64,000 nucleotides of DNA from Alkalihalobacillus pseudalcaliphilus (GTDB taxonomy: Bacteria; Bacillota; Bacilli; Bacillales; Bacillaceae_D): positions 1-64,000 of the forward strand of contig NZ_JAQQWS010000005.1 of NCBI RefSeq assembly GCF_028610675.1, read 5' to 3'. The first letter of the stretch is position 1; the number at the start of each line of letters is the position of its first letter. The position numbers were made by a program, and so were the translations under genes. Below the pieces are notes generated by a model that saw only the letters and a program-made list of their open reading frames with translations, made no database searches and was not told where the DNA came from. Shown in pieces: positions 25,139 through 34,715 of the stretch.

Positions 25139-26415
25139 AGCCTTGCCACCCCCATATAGTTTAATCCTCGGCTGGTAACTAAGTCTGGAAGTATACAGTT
25201 ACGGCAATCAAAGATTAAAGTACCATTCATTTTTTCCGCAATAATTGACCAATCAGCATTTTTATATAAATCCCATTCGGTCGCTATAATAAGTACATCT
25301 GATTGTTCAATCGATTCATATAAATGTTGATAATTAGTTGTATTCTGTATGTGTGTCTTGACTACTGGATCGTGGACATGTAGATCATAACCTCTTGCAC
25401 TTAGATGTTCGATTAATTTTATTGCTTGTGATTCGCGGATATCATCCGTATTTGGTTTAAATGAGAGCCCCCAAACAGTTATTTTTTTATTGAGCAAATC
25501 AGGCTCTTTATTTAGCAACTTTTTAATATAGAAGTCCACTTGACTATCATTAACAGTTTTAGTTGCTTTTAAAAGATGTGGACTAACCTGCTTTTGTGAA
25601 GCTAAAAAAATAAGTGCTTCAAGATCTTTTGGGAAACAAGAACCACCATAACCTAACCCAGCTCCTAAAAAATGAGAACCGATTCGCGGGTCCAATCCAA
25701 TACCTTTGGCAACTTTTGTGATGTCGATGTTATATACTTCGCAAATTTTAGATATTTCGTTTATAAAGGAGATTTTTGTAGCTAGAAAAGCATTAGCAGT
25801 GTACTTAATCATTTCCGCTCCTTCTAAACTTGTAATATGAAAAGGTGCATCGAAAGGTTTATAAAGCTTTTGAATTAGTTCAATAGGTTTATGATCGTTA
25901 ACGCCGATTACAATTTTATCTGGTGAAAGCATATCTTGAATGGCTGAACCTTCACGTAAGAACTCTGGATTTGAAACAATGTCAAAATGAAGAGGTGATA
26001 CCCCTAATTTTATTAGCTCTTCAACTATTTTTTGATTCGTCCCGATAGGTACTGTACTTTTTGTTATTATTACTTTATATGAGTTTATGCAAGAAGATAA
26101 TTCATTAATTACACTTTCTAGAAATGTAAGGTTTGTACGTCCATCAGATAAAGAAGGTGTGCCAACCGCAATAAAAATAACAGAGCTTTCATTTACTGCT
26201 TTAGATAAGCTTGAAGAAAAAAGCAGTCTACCACTTTTTAAGTTGACTTTGATCATATTTTCTAATTGTGGTTCAAAGATTGGAGTGTTTCCGTTTTTTA
26301 ATTTTTCTAGTTTTTGCTCGTTTATTTCTACACAATATACATAGTTACCTAAATCGGCTAACACGGCGGATGTCGTTAAGCCAACATAGCCAGCACCAAT
26401 GACACATACATTCAT
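25135..26415 (-). CDS. ytcA: UDP-glucose 6-dehydrogenase (YtcA-like)
   Basis: 426 residues. GAGYVGLTTS binds NAD at the N-terminus; the catalytic cysteine is in GYGGSCFPKD near residue 260; FKPNTDDIRESQA marks the C-terminal domain. It oxidises UDP-glucose to UDP-glucuronate with two NAD. A consensus sigma-K-like promoter (26438-26465) lies directly upstream, so expression in the late mother cell is likely. It is distinct from the second sugar dehydrogenase at 38098, whose active-site motif is of the HexNAc type. Confidence 0.92.
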   Translation of the reverse strand: MNVCVIGAGYVGLTTSAVLADLGNYVYCVEINEQKLEKLKNGNTPIFEPQLENMIKVNLKSGRLLFSSSLSKAVNESSVIFIAVGTPSLSDGRTNLTFLESVINELSSCINSYKVIITKSTVPIGTNQKIVEELIKLGVSPLHFDIVSNPEFLREGSAIQDMLSPDKIVIGVNDHKPIELIQKLYKPFDAPFHITSLEGAEMIKYTANAFLATKISFINEISKICEVYNIDITKVAKGIGLDPRIGSHFLGAGLGYGGSCFPKDLEALIFLASQKQVSPHLLKATKTVNDSQVDFYIKKLLNKEPDLLNKKITVWGLSFKPNTDDIRESQAIKLIEHLSARGYDLHVHDPVVKTHIQNTTNYQHLYESIEQSDVLIIATEWDLYKNADWSIIAEKMNGTLIFDCRNCILPDLVTSRGLNYMGVARL

Positions 26416-26754
26416 TTCTTTCGCTCCTTTTTCAATCTAACCATATGAATAATATAAAAGTTTGTGGCACTAATATCGTATTTTAATTGGTTAAAAAGAG
26501 TGATAGATATTCGGGGAATCTAACTATTGCCTATGATAGATAGGGGAATTGCCCTTTTTGCACGTTATACGTTTAAATTGGCAGAATATAAGAATACTCG
26601 ACATAGTAGCCAATTTTGTTCTAAGTATAAGTGCTAGTAAGCCTCTGCCTTCGCCATTTCAAGGCTTGACAATCGGTAAGTTTTCTATAGGGACAACTTT
26701 CTCCCTCTGTATTAATGAATAAAATAATAGTAACTTTTGACAGGGGGGGAAATT
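26416..26754. other. Divergent promoter region of ytcA-ytcB and ytdA
   Basis: No gene seen in these 339 bases. The minus-direction sigma-K-like promoter is at the left end; I found no clear promoter for ytdA. Confidence 0.5.
26438..26465 (-). promoter_or_regulatory. Sigma-K-like promoter for ytcA-ytcB
   Basis: Minus strand: AC, exactly 16 bases, CATATGGTTA. It lies about 30-50 bases before the ytcA start, and the homologous B. subtilis genes are known sporulation genes. Confidence 0.55.
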
Positions 26755-27567
26755 GTGAAAGTCAAAAAAGCAATTATTCCAGCAGCTGGATTTGGTACAA
26801 GAAATCTCCCAATTACCAAAGTCGTTCCAAAAGAAATGTTTCCAATCCAAGGAAAGCCAGCTATTCATTATGTCGTGGAAGAAGCGATACAATCGGGAAT
26901 CGAAGAAATATTAATCATCATTTCAAGGAGTAAAACTTCTATCATTGACTATTTTGACCGTTCCATTGAACTCGAAAACTTTTTGAAGGAAAGAAATAAA
27001 TCTCATTTAATCCACAAGATTATGCCTCCTTCTGTTCATATACAATATCTCCGTCAACCAGTTGCAAACGGGCTTGGGGATGCTTTGTTGTTAGCAGAAC
27101 CTTTTATCAACGATGAGCCTTTTGTTGTTTTACTTCCCGATGATATTTTTATTGATAAGGAGTGTGACCTTATACAATTAATTGAAACATTTAAACAAGT
27201 TCACTCGAGCGTAGTGGGGGTTAAGTATGTTGAAGACGACTTGTTGAAAAATTACGGTGTTATCAAAGAAAACAAAGTAAAAGACAATCTATACGAAATA
27301 TTGGATATTGTTGAGAAACCTCAAAATCATCCACCTTCAAATCTTGCAGTTGTAGGACGTTACGTATTTAATCCTGATATTTTTTCCTATTTAAAAAAAG
27401 TAAAACCTGATAAATCAGGAGAAGTACAATTAACCGCAGGGTTAAAAGGGATAATTGTTGATAAAAAGTGTTTTGCTAAGGAGGTAGTAGGTGAAAGGTA
27501 TGACATAGGAACAGAGGTAGGTTACGTTAAGCTTATCGAAAGAATGAATATAAATGATGGAAAATGA
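26755..27567 (+). CDS. ytdA: UTP-glucose-1-phosphate uridylyltransferase (YtdA/GalU family)
   Basis: 270 residues. The nucleotide-binding signature AAGFGTRNLPITKVVPKEMFP is at the N-terminus, with LPDDIFID and DIVEKPQNHPPSNLAVVGRY downstream. It makes UDP-glucose, the precursor for the UDP-glucuronate made by the divergent ytcA product. GTG at 26755 follows AGGGGGGG; an in-frame TTG at 26737 overlaps that site. The trio ytdA, ytcA, ytcB reproduces a B. subtilis spore-polysaccharide locus, but with ytdA turned around. Confidence 0.9.
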   Translation: MKVKKAIIPAAGFGTRNLPITKVVPKEMFPIQGKPAIHYVVEEAIQSGIEEILIIISRSKTSIIDYFDRSIELENFLKERNKSHLIHKIMPPSVHIQYLRQPVANGLGDALLLAEPFINDEPFVVLLPDDIFIDKECDLIQLIETFKQVHSSVVGVKYVEDDLLKNYGVIKENKVKDNLYEILDIVEKPQNHPPSNLAVVGRYVFNPDIFSYLKKVKPDKSGEVQLTAGLKGIIVDKKCFAKEVVGERYDIGTEVGYVKLIERMNINDGK

Positions 27568-27615
27568 TGTGAGTAAAGGAGATTTTAATTAAATTAATAG
27601 GGTGACCTCTTCAAT

Positions 27616-27646
27616 AAAAACCACTATTTGAAAGTGGTTTTTGTTT
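27616..27646 (+). terminator. Terminator after ytdA
   Basis: AAAAACCACT pairs with AAGTGGTTTTT, then TTGTTTTG. Confidence 0.85.
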
Positions 27647-27725
27647 TGATTTTTATGTCTACTTACAAGGTTAATGCATACTCTAACATTAGTAGTGACT
27701 GTAAGGACGTGAGGACGGAATAATC

Positions 27726-27842
27726 ATGAGAATGGCGATTGTTGGCTGTGGCAGAATTACTGAGAAGTATTGTCAAACTATATGTCAGCTTGAAAATGTT
27801 GAAATTGTTGCCTTGAGTGATATTTCAGAAGAGAGCTGTTGA
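27726..27842 (+). pseudogene. N-terminal remnant of a Gfo/Idh oxidoreductase gene
   Basis: The 38-codon frame (MRMAIVGCGRITEKYCQT then VEIVALSDIS) is clearly homologous to the first 38 residues of 18882-19943, then stops at TGA; the rest of the gene is missing. It heads the second copy of the duplicated segment. A CATACTCTA -10-like box stands upstream at 27677, matching CATATATTA in the same place before 18882. Confidence 0.85.
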
Positions 27843-27878
27843 AAATACAGTTTCATTATAGAGAGGGAGGAGAATATA

Positions 27879-28490
27879 TTGAAAATTGACCCTTCAGCTC
27901 ATTTAGGTAAACAAGTTGAGCTAGGATACAATGTCATCATTGAAGCGGGTGTTGATGATCGGGGATTATGTCATGGTTGGGGAACATCGTATTATTCGAG
28001 AAGGTACAGTCATCGGTAATCATGTTCATATTGGTGAATTCGTATTATTAGGAAAGATGCCAGCTTCCAATAAAAAGATGGAAAGAAACCAACACATTAG
28101 TTACCAGTATTACAGATTCATTCCGGTGTGATAATTGAGACATATGTCACTCTTTATAAAGGAAGTTTAGTAGGGGAGGATACCTTTATTGCTGATTATG
28201 TAAGTATTAGAGAACAGGTTCATATAGGTGAACATACTATAGTTGGTAGGCATGTAATGGTGGAACCAAATACAAATATAGGAGATCATACGACAACTCA
28301 AACAGGAACGTATAATACAGCTGATACAACAAGTGAAGATGATGTATTTATTGGGCCTTGTTGTTCGATGTCGAATGATAAATATATGGCTTCAGGTAAA
28401 GGTATTCACATAGGACCAATTATCAAAACAGGAACAAAAATAGGAAATCATGCAAAATATGTAGGGAATCCTGCGAAACCTTTGAAATAA
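27879..28490 (+). pseudogene. Decayed copy of the WbpD-like acetyltransferase gene
   Basis: Homologous throughout to 19945-20640, but with a frameshift near 27950, another near 28090, and an in-frame loss of roughly 26 codons near the end, where the helix coils after KIGNHA are missing before YVGNPAKPLK. The ribosome site and TTG start are still present. Fragments of the frame can be read at 27931-28131 and 28128-28490, but no complete enzyme can be made. Confidence 0.85.
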
Positions 28491-28511
28491 ATATTCTAAT
28501 GAGGTGTTAAA

Positions 28512-29612
28512 ATGGTAACGATAAGTTTATGTATGATCGTTAAAAATGAAGAAGCTGTATTAGCTCGTGGTTTAGATACAGTAAAAGACATTGTCGATGA
28601 AATCAATATTGTTGATACGGGCTCGACAGACCGAACTGTTGAAATTGCTAAGGAATATACAGACCGTGTATTTTTTTATGAATGGACGGGGAACTTTGCA
28701 GCGGCACGTAATGAATCTTTTAAGTATGCAACAAAGGATTATATTTTGTATTTGGATGCGGATGACGTGTTGTTAGAAGAGGACCAAAAGAAGTTAAAAG
28801 CGTTAAAAGAGACACTAGATCATTCAGTAGATTCTGTTTCGATGTTTTATAATGCAGGGATGGATAGCTATGGGAATGTCACGTTGCGATATCGTCGTAA
28901 TCGATTAGTTAAAAGAGAGAAGAACTTCAAATGGGGCGGAGATGTACACAATTATTTAAATGTTTTTGGAAATATCATCAATTCAGATGTAGCAGTTACT
29001 CATAAGAAGATCAAACATGCAGTTAGTAGGAATTTATCTATTTATAAAACAAAGATTGAGCGAGGAGATACATTTTCTGCAAGGGATTATTTTTACTATG
29101 GGAATGAACTGAGAGAAAATGGTCATCCAGAAGAGGCCATTGAATCTTATGATAATAACATTGCTATGGAAGAGGGCTGGATTGAGGATAAGTTTTATGC
29201 GTGTATTAATAAAGCGGATTGTTATCGACATTTAGGAGATACGAAAAAAGAATTGGAATCATTGTTCCAGTCGATTATGTTTTCAAAGACTCCTAGACCT
29301 GAGACTTGTAGTCGAATCGGTTATAACTTTCAACAAAAGAAAGAGTATGTACATGCGATTTATTGGTATGAGTTAGCGACTAAACTAAAGCCGGATACGA
29401 ATCAATGGAGCTTTAGTTATCCTGCTTATTCGACATGGTATCCTCATATACAACTATGCGTTTGTTACGATCGAACTAAAAAATATGCGAAGGCTTATGA
29501 GCATAATGAGAAAGCGAGAGCGTATAGACCGAAGGATCCTTCAGTCCTTCATAACAAGAGCTATTTAGAAAAAACGTATGGGTTCGGTAGCGAAGAGAAT
29601 CAAGAAGATTAA
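28512..29612 (+). CDS. GT2 glycosyltransferase with C-terminal TPR-like region
   Basis: 366 residues. Residues 1-200 form a GT-A domain of family GT2 (SLCMIVKNEEAVLARGLDTV, NIVDTGSTDRT, YILYLDADDVL with the metal-binding DxD). The remainder is helical and TPR-like (YFYYGNELRENGHPEEAIESYDNNI). This two-part design is common in Bacillus enzymes that glycosylate proteins, such as SunS, and in transferases near bclA genes. It is the only intact copy; the other (20662-20887) is truncated. Immediately upstream of the giant collagen gene, it is a good candidate for decorating collagen threonines, though this is inference. Confidence 0.85.
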   Translation: MVTISLCMIVKNEEAVLARGLDTVKDIVDEINIVDTGSTDRTVEIAKEYTDRVFFYEWTGNFAAARNESFKYATKDYILYLDADDVLLEEDQKKLKALKETLDHSVDSVSMFYNAGMDSYGNVTLRYRRNRLVKREKNFKWGGDVHNYLNVFGNIINSDVAVTHKKIKHAVSRNLSIYKTKIERGDTFSARDYFYYGNELRENGHPEEAIESYDNNIAMEEGWIEDKFYACINKADCYRHLGDTKKELESLFQSIMFSKTPRPETCSRIGYNFQQKKEYVHAIYWYELATKLKPDTNQWSFSYPAYSTWYPHIQLCVCYDRTKKYAKAYEHNEKARAYRPKDPSVLHNKSYLEKTYGFGSEENQED

Positions 29613-29618
29613 TAATAG

Positions 29619-29664
29619 GAAAGGGTTATTTGAACGGGTTGTTCCTGTTTGGATAACCTTTTTA
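29619..29664 (+). terminator. Terminator after the GT2 gene
   Basis: GGGTTATTTGAAC pairs imperfectly with GTTTGGATAACC, then T5. Confidence 0.7.
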
Positions 29665-29787
29665 TTTTGTTTTGGACTTTTCTTTTTTGTATAGGTTATT
29701 GTGCAAGCGGAATTAGGTCCTAAGAATATATTAGTTAATAGAATTAGTTGAAAGTCTAGCTTTGTAAGGTATAAGAGGTGGGGGAAA

Positions 29788-32700
29788 TTGAATTTTAGTC
29801 AGAGAGGAAAAAGATGTTGTTTAAATGAACGAGTTTTTTTGGGGGTAAATCAGAGTATAAATCCTTTTCATACTAGAGGCATTCCAGGTCCAAGGGGGCC
29901 TGTTGGACCTCAGGGGGCGACTGGATCGACAGGGGAAACAGGAGCCACTGGCTTAACCGGTCCAATGGGAGTAACCGGCGTCACGGGATCGACTGGGATA
30001 ACCGGGGTAATAGGACCGACCGGAGTAACGGGAGCCAGCGGGGTAACGGGAGTAACGGGAGAGACCGGACCAACCGGGCCAATCGGAGCCACGGGGCCAA
30101 CCGGAGTCACAGGAATAACCGGAGCCAGTGGGGTAACGGGAGTAACGGGAGAGACCGGGTCAACAGGAGTGACAGGGCCAACCGGTTCAATTGGAGCAAC
30201 GGGAGCCACAGGACCAACAGGAGCCAGCGGGGTAACGGGAGTAACGGGAGGGACCGGACCAGCCGGGGTAACGGGTCCAACGGGAGCCACCGGGTCGACC
30301 GGAGTAACCGGAGCCACCGGACCAACCGGGTTAACCGGAGCGATCGGGCCAACGGGAGAGACGGGACTAACCGGGTCAACCGGAGTAACCGGAGCAACGG
30401 GAGCTACAGGACCAACGGGAGCCACCGGGATAACCGGAGCCAGCGGGGTAACGGGAGTAACGGGAGAGACGGGACCAACCGGACCAACCGGACCAACCGG
30501 GCCAATCGGAGCCACAGGAGCCACGGGGCCAACCGGGCCAATCGGTGTAACAGGAGTAACAGGGGTAACCGGAATCACGGGAGCAATGGGAGCCGCAGGA
30601 CCAACGGGAGCCACCGGGCCAACCGGAGAGACAGGGGTAACCGGGGCGATCGGGCCAACGGGAGAGACGGGACCAACCGGGCCAATCGGACCAACCGGAC
30701 CAACCGGTCCAACAGGAGTCCAAGGAATAACCGGAGCCAGCGGTGTAACGGGAGTAACGGGAGAGACCGGACCAGCCGGGGTAACGGGAACGATAGGAGC
30801 AACAGGGATAACCGGTCCAACGGGAGCGACAGGATCAACGGGATCAACCGGGGGAACGGGAATAACCGGAGCCACCGGGGCAACCGGAGTAACGGGAGTA
30901 ACGGGAGCGATAGGAGCAACAGGGATAACCGGGCCTACAGGAGTAACCGGAGCCACAGGGGTAACCGGGCCTACAGGAGCAACAGGAGCAACGGGAGCAA
31001 CGGGAGCAACGGGAGCAACGGGAACAACCGGAACAACAGGAGCAACAGGGATAACTGGTCCAACGGGTCCAACGGGAATAACCGGAGTAACTGGGGTAAC
31101 GGGAGCGATAGGAGCAACAGGGATAACCGGTCCAACAGGAGTAACCGGAGCAACGGGAGCCACAGGACCAACCGGGGTAACGGGAGAGACCGGAGTAACA
31201 GGAGTGACAGGGATAACCGGAGTGACAGGGGTAACAGGAGCCACCGGGCCAACCGGTTCAATTGGAGCAACGGGAGCCACAGGACCAACCGGAGCCACCG
31301 GGATAACCGGAGCCAGCGGTTTAACGGGAGTAACGGGAGTAACGGGAGCGATAGGAGCAACAGGGATAACCGGGCCTACAGGAGTAACGGGAGCAACGGG
31401 AGCAATCGGGGTAACAGGTCCAACGGGAGCAACCGGAGTAACGGGAGCGATAGGAGCAACAGGGATAACCGGGCCTACAGGAGTAACCGGAGTAACGGGA
31501 ATAACAGGCTCACCGGGAATAACAGGAGCCACCGGAGTCACCGGGACAACAGGGGTAACTGGTTCACCGGGAGCAACGGGAGTAACAGGAGTCACCGGGG
31601 TAACGGGAACAACAGGAGTAACTGGCCCAACGGGAGTCACCGGGGTAACGGGAACAACAGGAGTCACTGGTCCAACGGGAGTAATCGGAGCAACAGGGAT
31701 AACCGGGCCTACAGGACCAACCGGAGTAACGGGAGCAACAGGGATAACCGGGCCTACAGGAGTAACCGGAGCAACGGGAGCAACCGGAGTAACGGGAGCA
31801 ATTGGGGCAACCGGAGTAACGGGAATAACGGGAGCCACCGGGGTAACCGGAGTAACGGGAGCGATAGGAGCAACAGGGATAACCGGGCCTACAGGAGTAA
31901 CCGGAGCAACGGGAGCAACAGGGATAACCGGTCCAACGGGAATAACAGGAGTCACCGGGGTAACGGGAACAACAGGAGTAACTGGCCCAACGGGAGCCAC
32001 CGGGGTAACGGGAACAACAGGAGTCACTGGTCCAACGGGAGTAACCGGAGCAACAGGGATAACCGGGCCTACAGGACCAACCGGAGTAACGGGAGCAACT
32101 GGAGCCACCGGGGCAATAGGAGTAACGGGAGCGACAGGTCCAACCGGAGCCACCGGAGCAACTGGGGCAACCGGAGTAACGGGAACAACAGGGGTAACAG
32201 GTCCAACAGGATCGACAGGAGTAACAGGAACAACAGGAGCAACAGGGGTAACGGGAACAACAGGGATAACCGGTCCAACAGGATCGACAGGAGTAACAGG
32301 AGTAACAGGAGCAACAGGGGTAACGGGAACAACCGGACCAACCGGACCAACCGGACCAACCGGTCCAACAGGAGTCCAAGGAATAACCGGAGCAAGAGGT
32401 CCAACAGGAGTCCAAGGAATAAGAGGAATTACAGGAGTAAGAGGTCCAACGGGAGCCCAAGGAATAAGAGGAATAACCGGAGCAAGAGGTCCAACGGGAG
32501 TCCAAGGGATAAGAGGGATAACCGGAGCAAGAGGTCCAACGGGTCCAACGGGTCCAACGGGTCCGAATGTTGCTTTAACTGGTTTCTCGGCTCAACGATC
32601 GGCTACTTCCACGGGTGCTTCAACTCAATTAGGTGGTTGGACTGTGACTAGCCCGTATTATACGGGTACAGGGTTTAATGCGACAACTGGTTCTTACACT

Positions 32701-33054
32701 GTTCCTATAACCGGACGTTATTCGATAAAAGCAATTATCAGTTATTCAACAACTGCTGCTATTTCAGTGCAGTTAGGTGCTGGGGTTAATCCAACTTTTG
32801 TGATACAAAGAACTTCACCTACATTAACAAATCTAGTTTCGGGTTTATTTCCTGTATTGAACGTAAACATTGCATTATTATTAAATTTGAGAACGATTTT
32901 AGGAAGCGGCTCAGTTACGTTAACAGCTGATGTTCAATTAAATGCCGGAGATGTAATTGGAATATTTTATGTGTCAAATGGGTTGACAATTAATTTGAAC
33001 TTAGGAAATGCAGATCCATCAGCTACGGTATGGTCCGTGCATAGAATCACTTAA
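29788..33054 (+). CDS. Giant collagen-like exosporium protein (1088 aa)
   Basis: Leader of about 32 residues (RGKRCCLNERV, then NPFHTRG, a variant of the NPFARG in the two smaller collagen genes). Residues 33 to about 927 are an almost unbroken run of roughly 298 Gly-X-Y triplets, mostly with threonine in the third position and Pro, Val, Ala or Ile in the second. Residues 928-1088 are a C1q/TNF-like head (GWTVTSPYYTGTGF, GSYTVPITGRYSIKAIISYS). Near the end the pattern changes to GPTGVQGIRGITGAR units with charged residues. Fully stretched, the collagen stem would be about 250 nm long. Start is TTG at 29788 after GAGGTGGGGG. It is much longer than typical BclA. Confidence 0.88.
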   Translation: MNFSQRGKRCCLNERVFLGVNQSINPFHTRGIPGPRGPVGPQGATGSTGETGATGLTGPMGVTGVTGSTGITGVIGPTGVTGASGVTGVTGETGPTGPIGATGPTGVTGITGASGVTGVTGETGSTGVTGPTGSIGATGATGPTGASGVTGVTGGTGPAGVTGPTGATGSTGVTGATGPTGLTGAIGPTGETGLTGSTGVTGATGATGPTGATGITGASGVTGVTGETGPTGPTGPTGPIGATGATGPTGPIGVTGVTGVTGITGAMGAAGPTGATGPTGETGVTGAIGPTGETGPTGPIGPTGPTGPTGVQGITGASGVTGVTGETGPAGVTGTIGATGITGPTGATGSTGSTGGTGITGATGATGVTGVTGAIGATGITGPTGVTGATGVTGPTGATGATGATGATGATGTTGTTGATGITGPTGPTGITGVTGVTGAIGATGITGPTGVTGATGATGPTGVTGETGVTGVTGITGVTGVTGATGPTGSIGATGATGPTGATGITGASGLTGVTGVTGAIGATGITGPTGVTGATGAIGVTGPTGATGVTGAIGATGITGPTGVTGVTGITGSPGITGATGVTGTTGVTGSPGATGVTGVTGVTGTTGVTGPTGVTGVTGTTGVTGPTGVIGATGITGPTGPTGVTGATGITGPTGVTGATGATGVTGAIGATGVTGITGATGVTGVTGAIGATGITGPTGVTGATGATGITGPTGITGVTGVTGTTGVTGPTGATGVTGTTGVTGPTGVTGATGITGPTGPTGVTGATGATGAIGVTGATGPTGATGATGATGVTGTTGVTGPTGSTGVTGTTGATGVTGTTGITGPTGSTGVTGVTGATGVTGTTGPTGPTGPTGPTGVQGITGARGPTGVQGIRGITGVRGPTGAQGIRGITGARGPTGVQGIRGITGARGPTGPTGPTGPNVALTGFSAQRSATSTGASTQLGGWTVTSPYYTGTGFNATTGSYTVPITGRYSIKAIISYSTTAAISVQLGAGVNPTFVIQRTSPTLTNLVSGLFPVLNVNIALLLNLRTILGSGSVTLTADVQLNAGDVIGIFYVSNGLTINLNLGNADPSATVWSVHRIT
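29880..32570 (+). repeat. Collagen-coding repeat tract of 2.7 kb
   Basis: Imperfect 9-base codon triplets of the form GGA-NNN-ACN with higher-order repeats (for example GVTGAIGATGITGPTG recurring at least six times). More diverged than the arrays at 16800 and 18100, so it was read accurately enough to assemble but is still open to recombination. Overlapping open frames in every phase are by-products of the low-complexity code. Confidence 0.85.
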
Positions 33055-33056
33055 TA

Positions 33057-33099
33057 AAAAAACAAGCACAGTTCATTTAAGATCTGTGCTTGTTTTTTT
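33057..33099. terminator. Bidirectional terminator
   Basis: AAAAAACAAGCACAG pairs with CTGTGCTTGTTTTTT. It separates the giant collagen gene from the convergent sugar operon. Confidence 0.85.
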
Positions 33100-34176
33100 A
33101 TGAAAGGATACGATTTTTTCAATTACTTTCTCTGCGGGCACATCGTCGTGACAAGGTAATGTAATGGTATGTTTTTGTAAATAAGCAGAATTTATCTGTT
33201 GCTGTTGGTATTTTTTTGTATAAAAGCTCGTGTTGCTTAAGCTATAGGTGCCCATTGTTGCCTCTATATGGTTGACGAATAAATAGTTGATTAATTTATC
33301 TCTATCTATACTAGGAGGTGTTTTGAAAACAACGGATTGTTTATTGTGTGTCGTATCTTTGTTAACCTTTTGAGCTTGGAACCCTAATGGAGTCAGGTTA
33401 GCTTCATATAGGTCATGAAGTGATTGACGTCTTTGGATAATGTCATCTAATTTGTTTAGTTGATGAATGCCTAGTAGGCAAGAGATGTCTGACAATCTGT
33501 AGTTGAATCCACTATAGATAAAATCAAAACCCGTATCTCTAATAGTGGCTCCGTGGTTTAATAATATGTTTAATTGATGATTCCAGGTCTCGTTGTTTGT
33601 TAGAATGGCTCCTCCTTCACCCGTTGTTAATAACTTTCTAGGATGAAAGCTAAAGCATGTTAAGTCGGCAATATTACCAATTTTTTCGTTTTGAATCGAA
33701 CTACCAATTGAGCAGGCGCCATCCTCGATTAATGGAATCCCTTTATTGGCACATATATTTTTAATTTCTAATAAATTGGAAGGGTTACCGAGAGCGTCGA
33801 CGAAGATGACCGCTTTTGTACGGGGAGTAATCTGAGATACTAGAAGCTTTGGGTTCATATTAAAGGTATCTAAGTCAACATCTACAAAAATTGGGATTGC
33901 TCCTAAATTTTCTATTACATTGGCAGAGGCAGGGAATGAAAAATCAGAAACAATCACCTCGTCACCCTTCTGTATGTTTAATAGAGTAAGGCATGTGCTT
34001 AGTGCAGTTGTGGCAGATGAGGTAAGATGTACATAACGTGCTTTCGTATAATCCGATAAAGCCTCTATGAATGTTTGGACGTAAGGTCCTTTTGTAAATT
34101 GTTTCGTTTCAAAAATCCTTCTTAAGTCTGCTTCGACTTCTTCGTATTCAATATAAGGCTGAATGAGCTTAATCAT
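33073..34176 (-). CDS. DegT/DnrJ/EryC1 family PLP-dependent sugar aminotransferase (second type)
   Basis: 367 residues. SSATTALSTCLTLL (phosphate-binding), EDGACSIGS, and CFSFHPRKLLTTGEGGAI with the PLP lysine near residue 180 identify a nucleotide-sugar aminotransferase. It differs from the WbpE-like enzyme at 36895, so it probably acts on another keto sugar. It is the last gene of a four-gene minus-strand operon (GT4, epimerase, acyltransferase, aminotransferase), overlapping the acyltransferase by 4 bases. The combination of aminotransferase and acyltransferase is reminiscent of the anthrose genes of B. anthracis exosporium, but the genes are not demonstrably the same. Confidence 0.82.
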   Translation of the reverse strand: MIKLIQPYIEYEEVEADLRRIFETKQFTKGPYVQTFIEALSDYTKARYVHLTSSATTALSTCLTLLNIQKGDEVIVSDFSFPASANVIENLGAIPIFVDVDLDTFNMNPKLLVSQITPRTKAVIFVDALGNPSNLLEIKNICANKGIPLIEDGACSIGSSIQNEKIGNIADLTCFSFHPRKLLTTGEGGAILTNNETWNHQLNILLNHGATIRDTGFDFIYSGFNYRLSDISCLLGIHQLNKLDDIIQRRQSLHDLYEANLTPLGFQAQKVNKDTTHNKQSVVFKTPPSIDRDKLINYLFVNHIEATMGTYSLSNTSFYTKKYQQQQINSAYLQKHTITLPCHDDVPAEKVIEKIVSFHKKTSTDLK

Positions 34177-34715
34177 GATGGGTCATCCTTTTTTACTCTT
34201 TTTTTGATGACTTTTACAGGTACACCTACAGCGACACTATTTGAGGGGATGGAGCGATTAACTAAAGCATTTGCTCCAATTTTACAATTTTCACCGATTG
34301 TTACGTCGCCTATAATCGATGAACACATACCGATGTTACAATTCTTTTCAATCGTAATCGAAGGAAAATGTAAAGGTGAAAATAGTGTGGGTTCGTTAGG
34401 GTCGTCTGGGTCGATATGGGAAGAAGCTAATATATGAACAGATGGACCAATTCCAGCATACTCCTTAATCGTCACACCACCCGCCCCATGTATAAAACAT
34501 CTTTGACCAATCCAACAATTTGACTCAATGGTTAATGGATGGAGATAGTACCCCTTTATAATCGTATCGTGACCAATATAGACATTATCGCCGATATAGA
34601 CATTTTCTGGATGAAAAATGCGTACACCATCTTCAATAATAACATTCTGTCCACATGAGCCTAAATATTCCTTTTTAAACGTGCCTGCTCCGTCACCTTT
34701 CCATTGCTTTTCCAT
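34173..34715 (-). CDS. Hexapeptide-repeat acyltransferase
   Basis: 180 residues with left-handed beta-helix repeats (VYIGDNVYIGHDTII, ITIEKNCNIGMCSSIIGDVTIGENCKIGANALV) and a histidine-bearing loop LASSHIDPDD typical of WcaF/NodL-like O- or N-acyltransferases. It ends with VGVPVKVIKKR, the usual C-terminal cap. It overlaps genes on both sides by one to four bases and so belongs tightly to the operon. It is expected to acylate the amino sugar made by the aminotransferase downstream. Confidence 0.82.
   Translation of the reverse strand: MEKQWKGDGAGTFKKEYLGSCGQNVIIEDGVRIFHPENVYIGDNVYIGHDTIIKGYYLHPLTIESNCWIGQRCFIHGAGGVTIKEYAGIGPSVHILASSHIDPDDPNEPTLFSPLHFPSITIEKNCNIGMCSSIIGDVTIGENCKIGANALVNRSIPSNSVAVGVPVKVIKKRVKKDDPS

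Noticed and set aside
29910..32153. 747-codon minus-strand frame inside the giant collagen gene
   Set aside because: Low-complexity mirror of the collagen code (Pro-Val repeats); no start signal and no domain.
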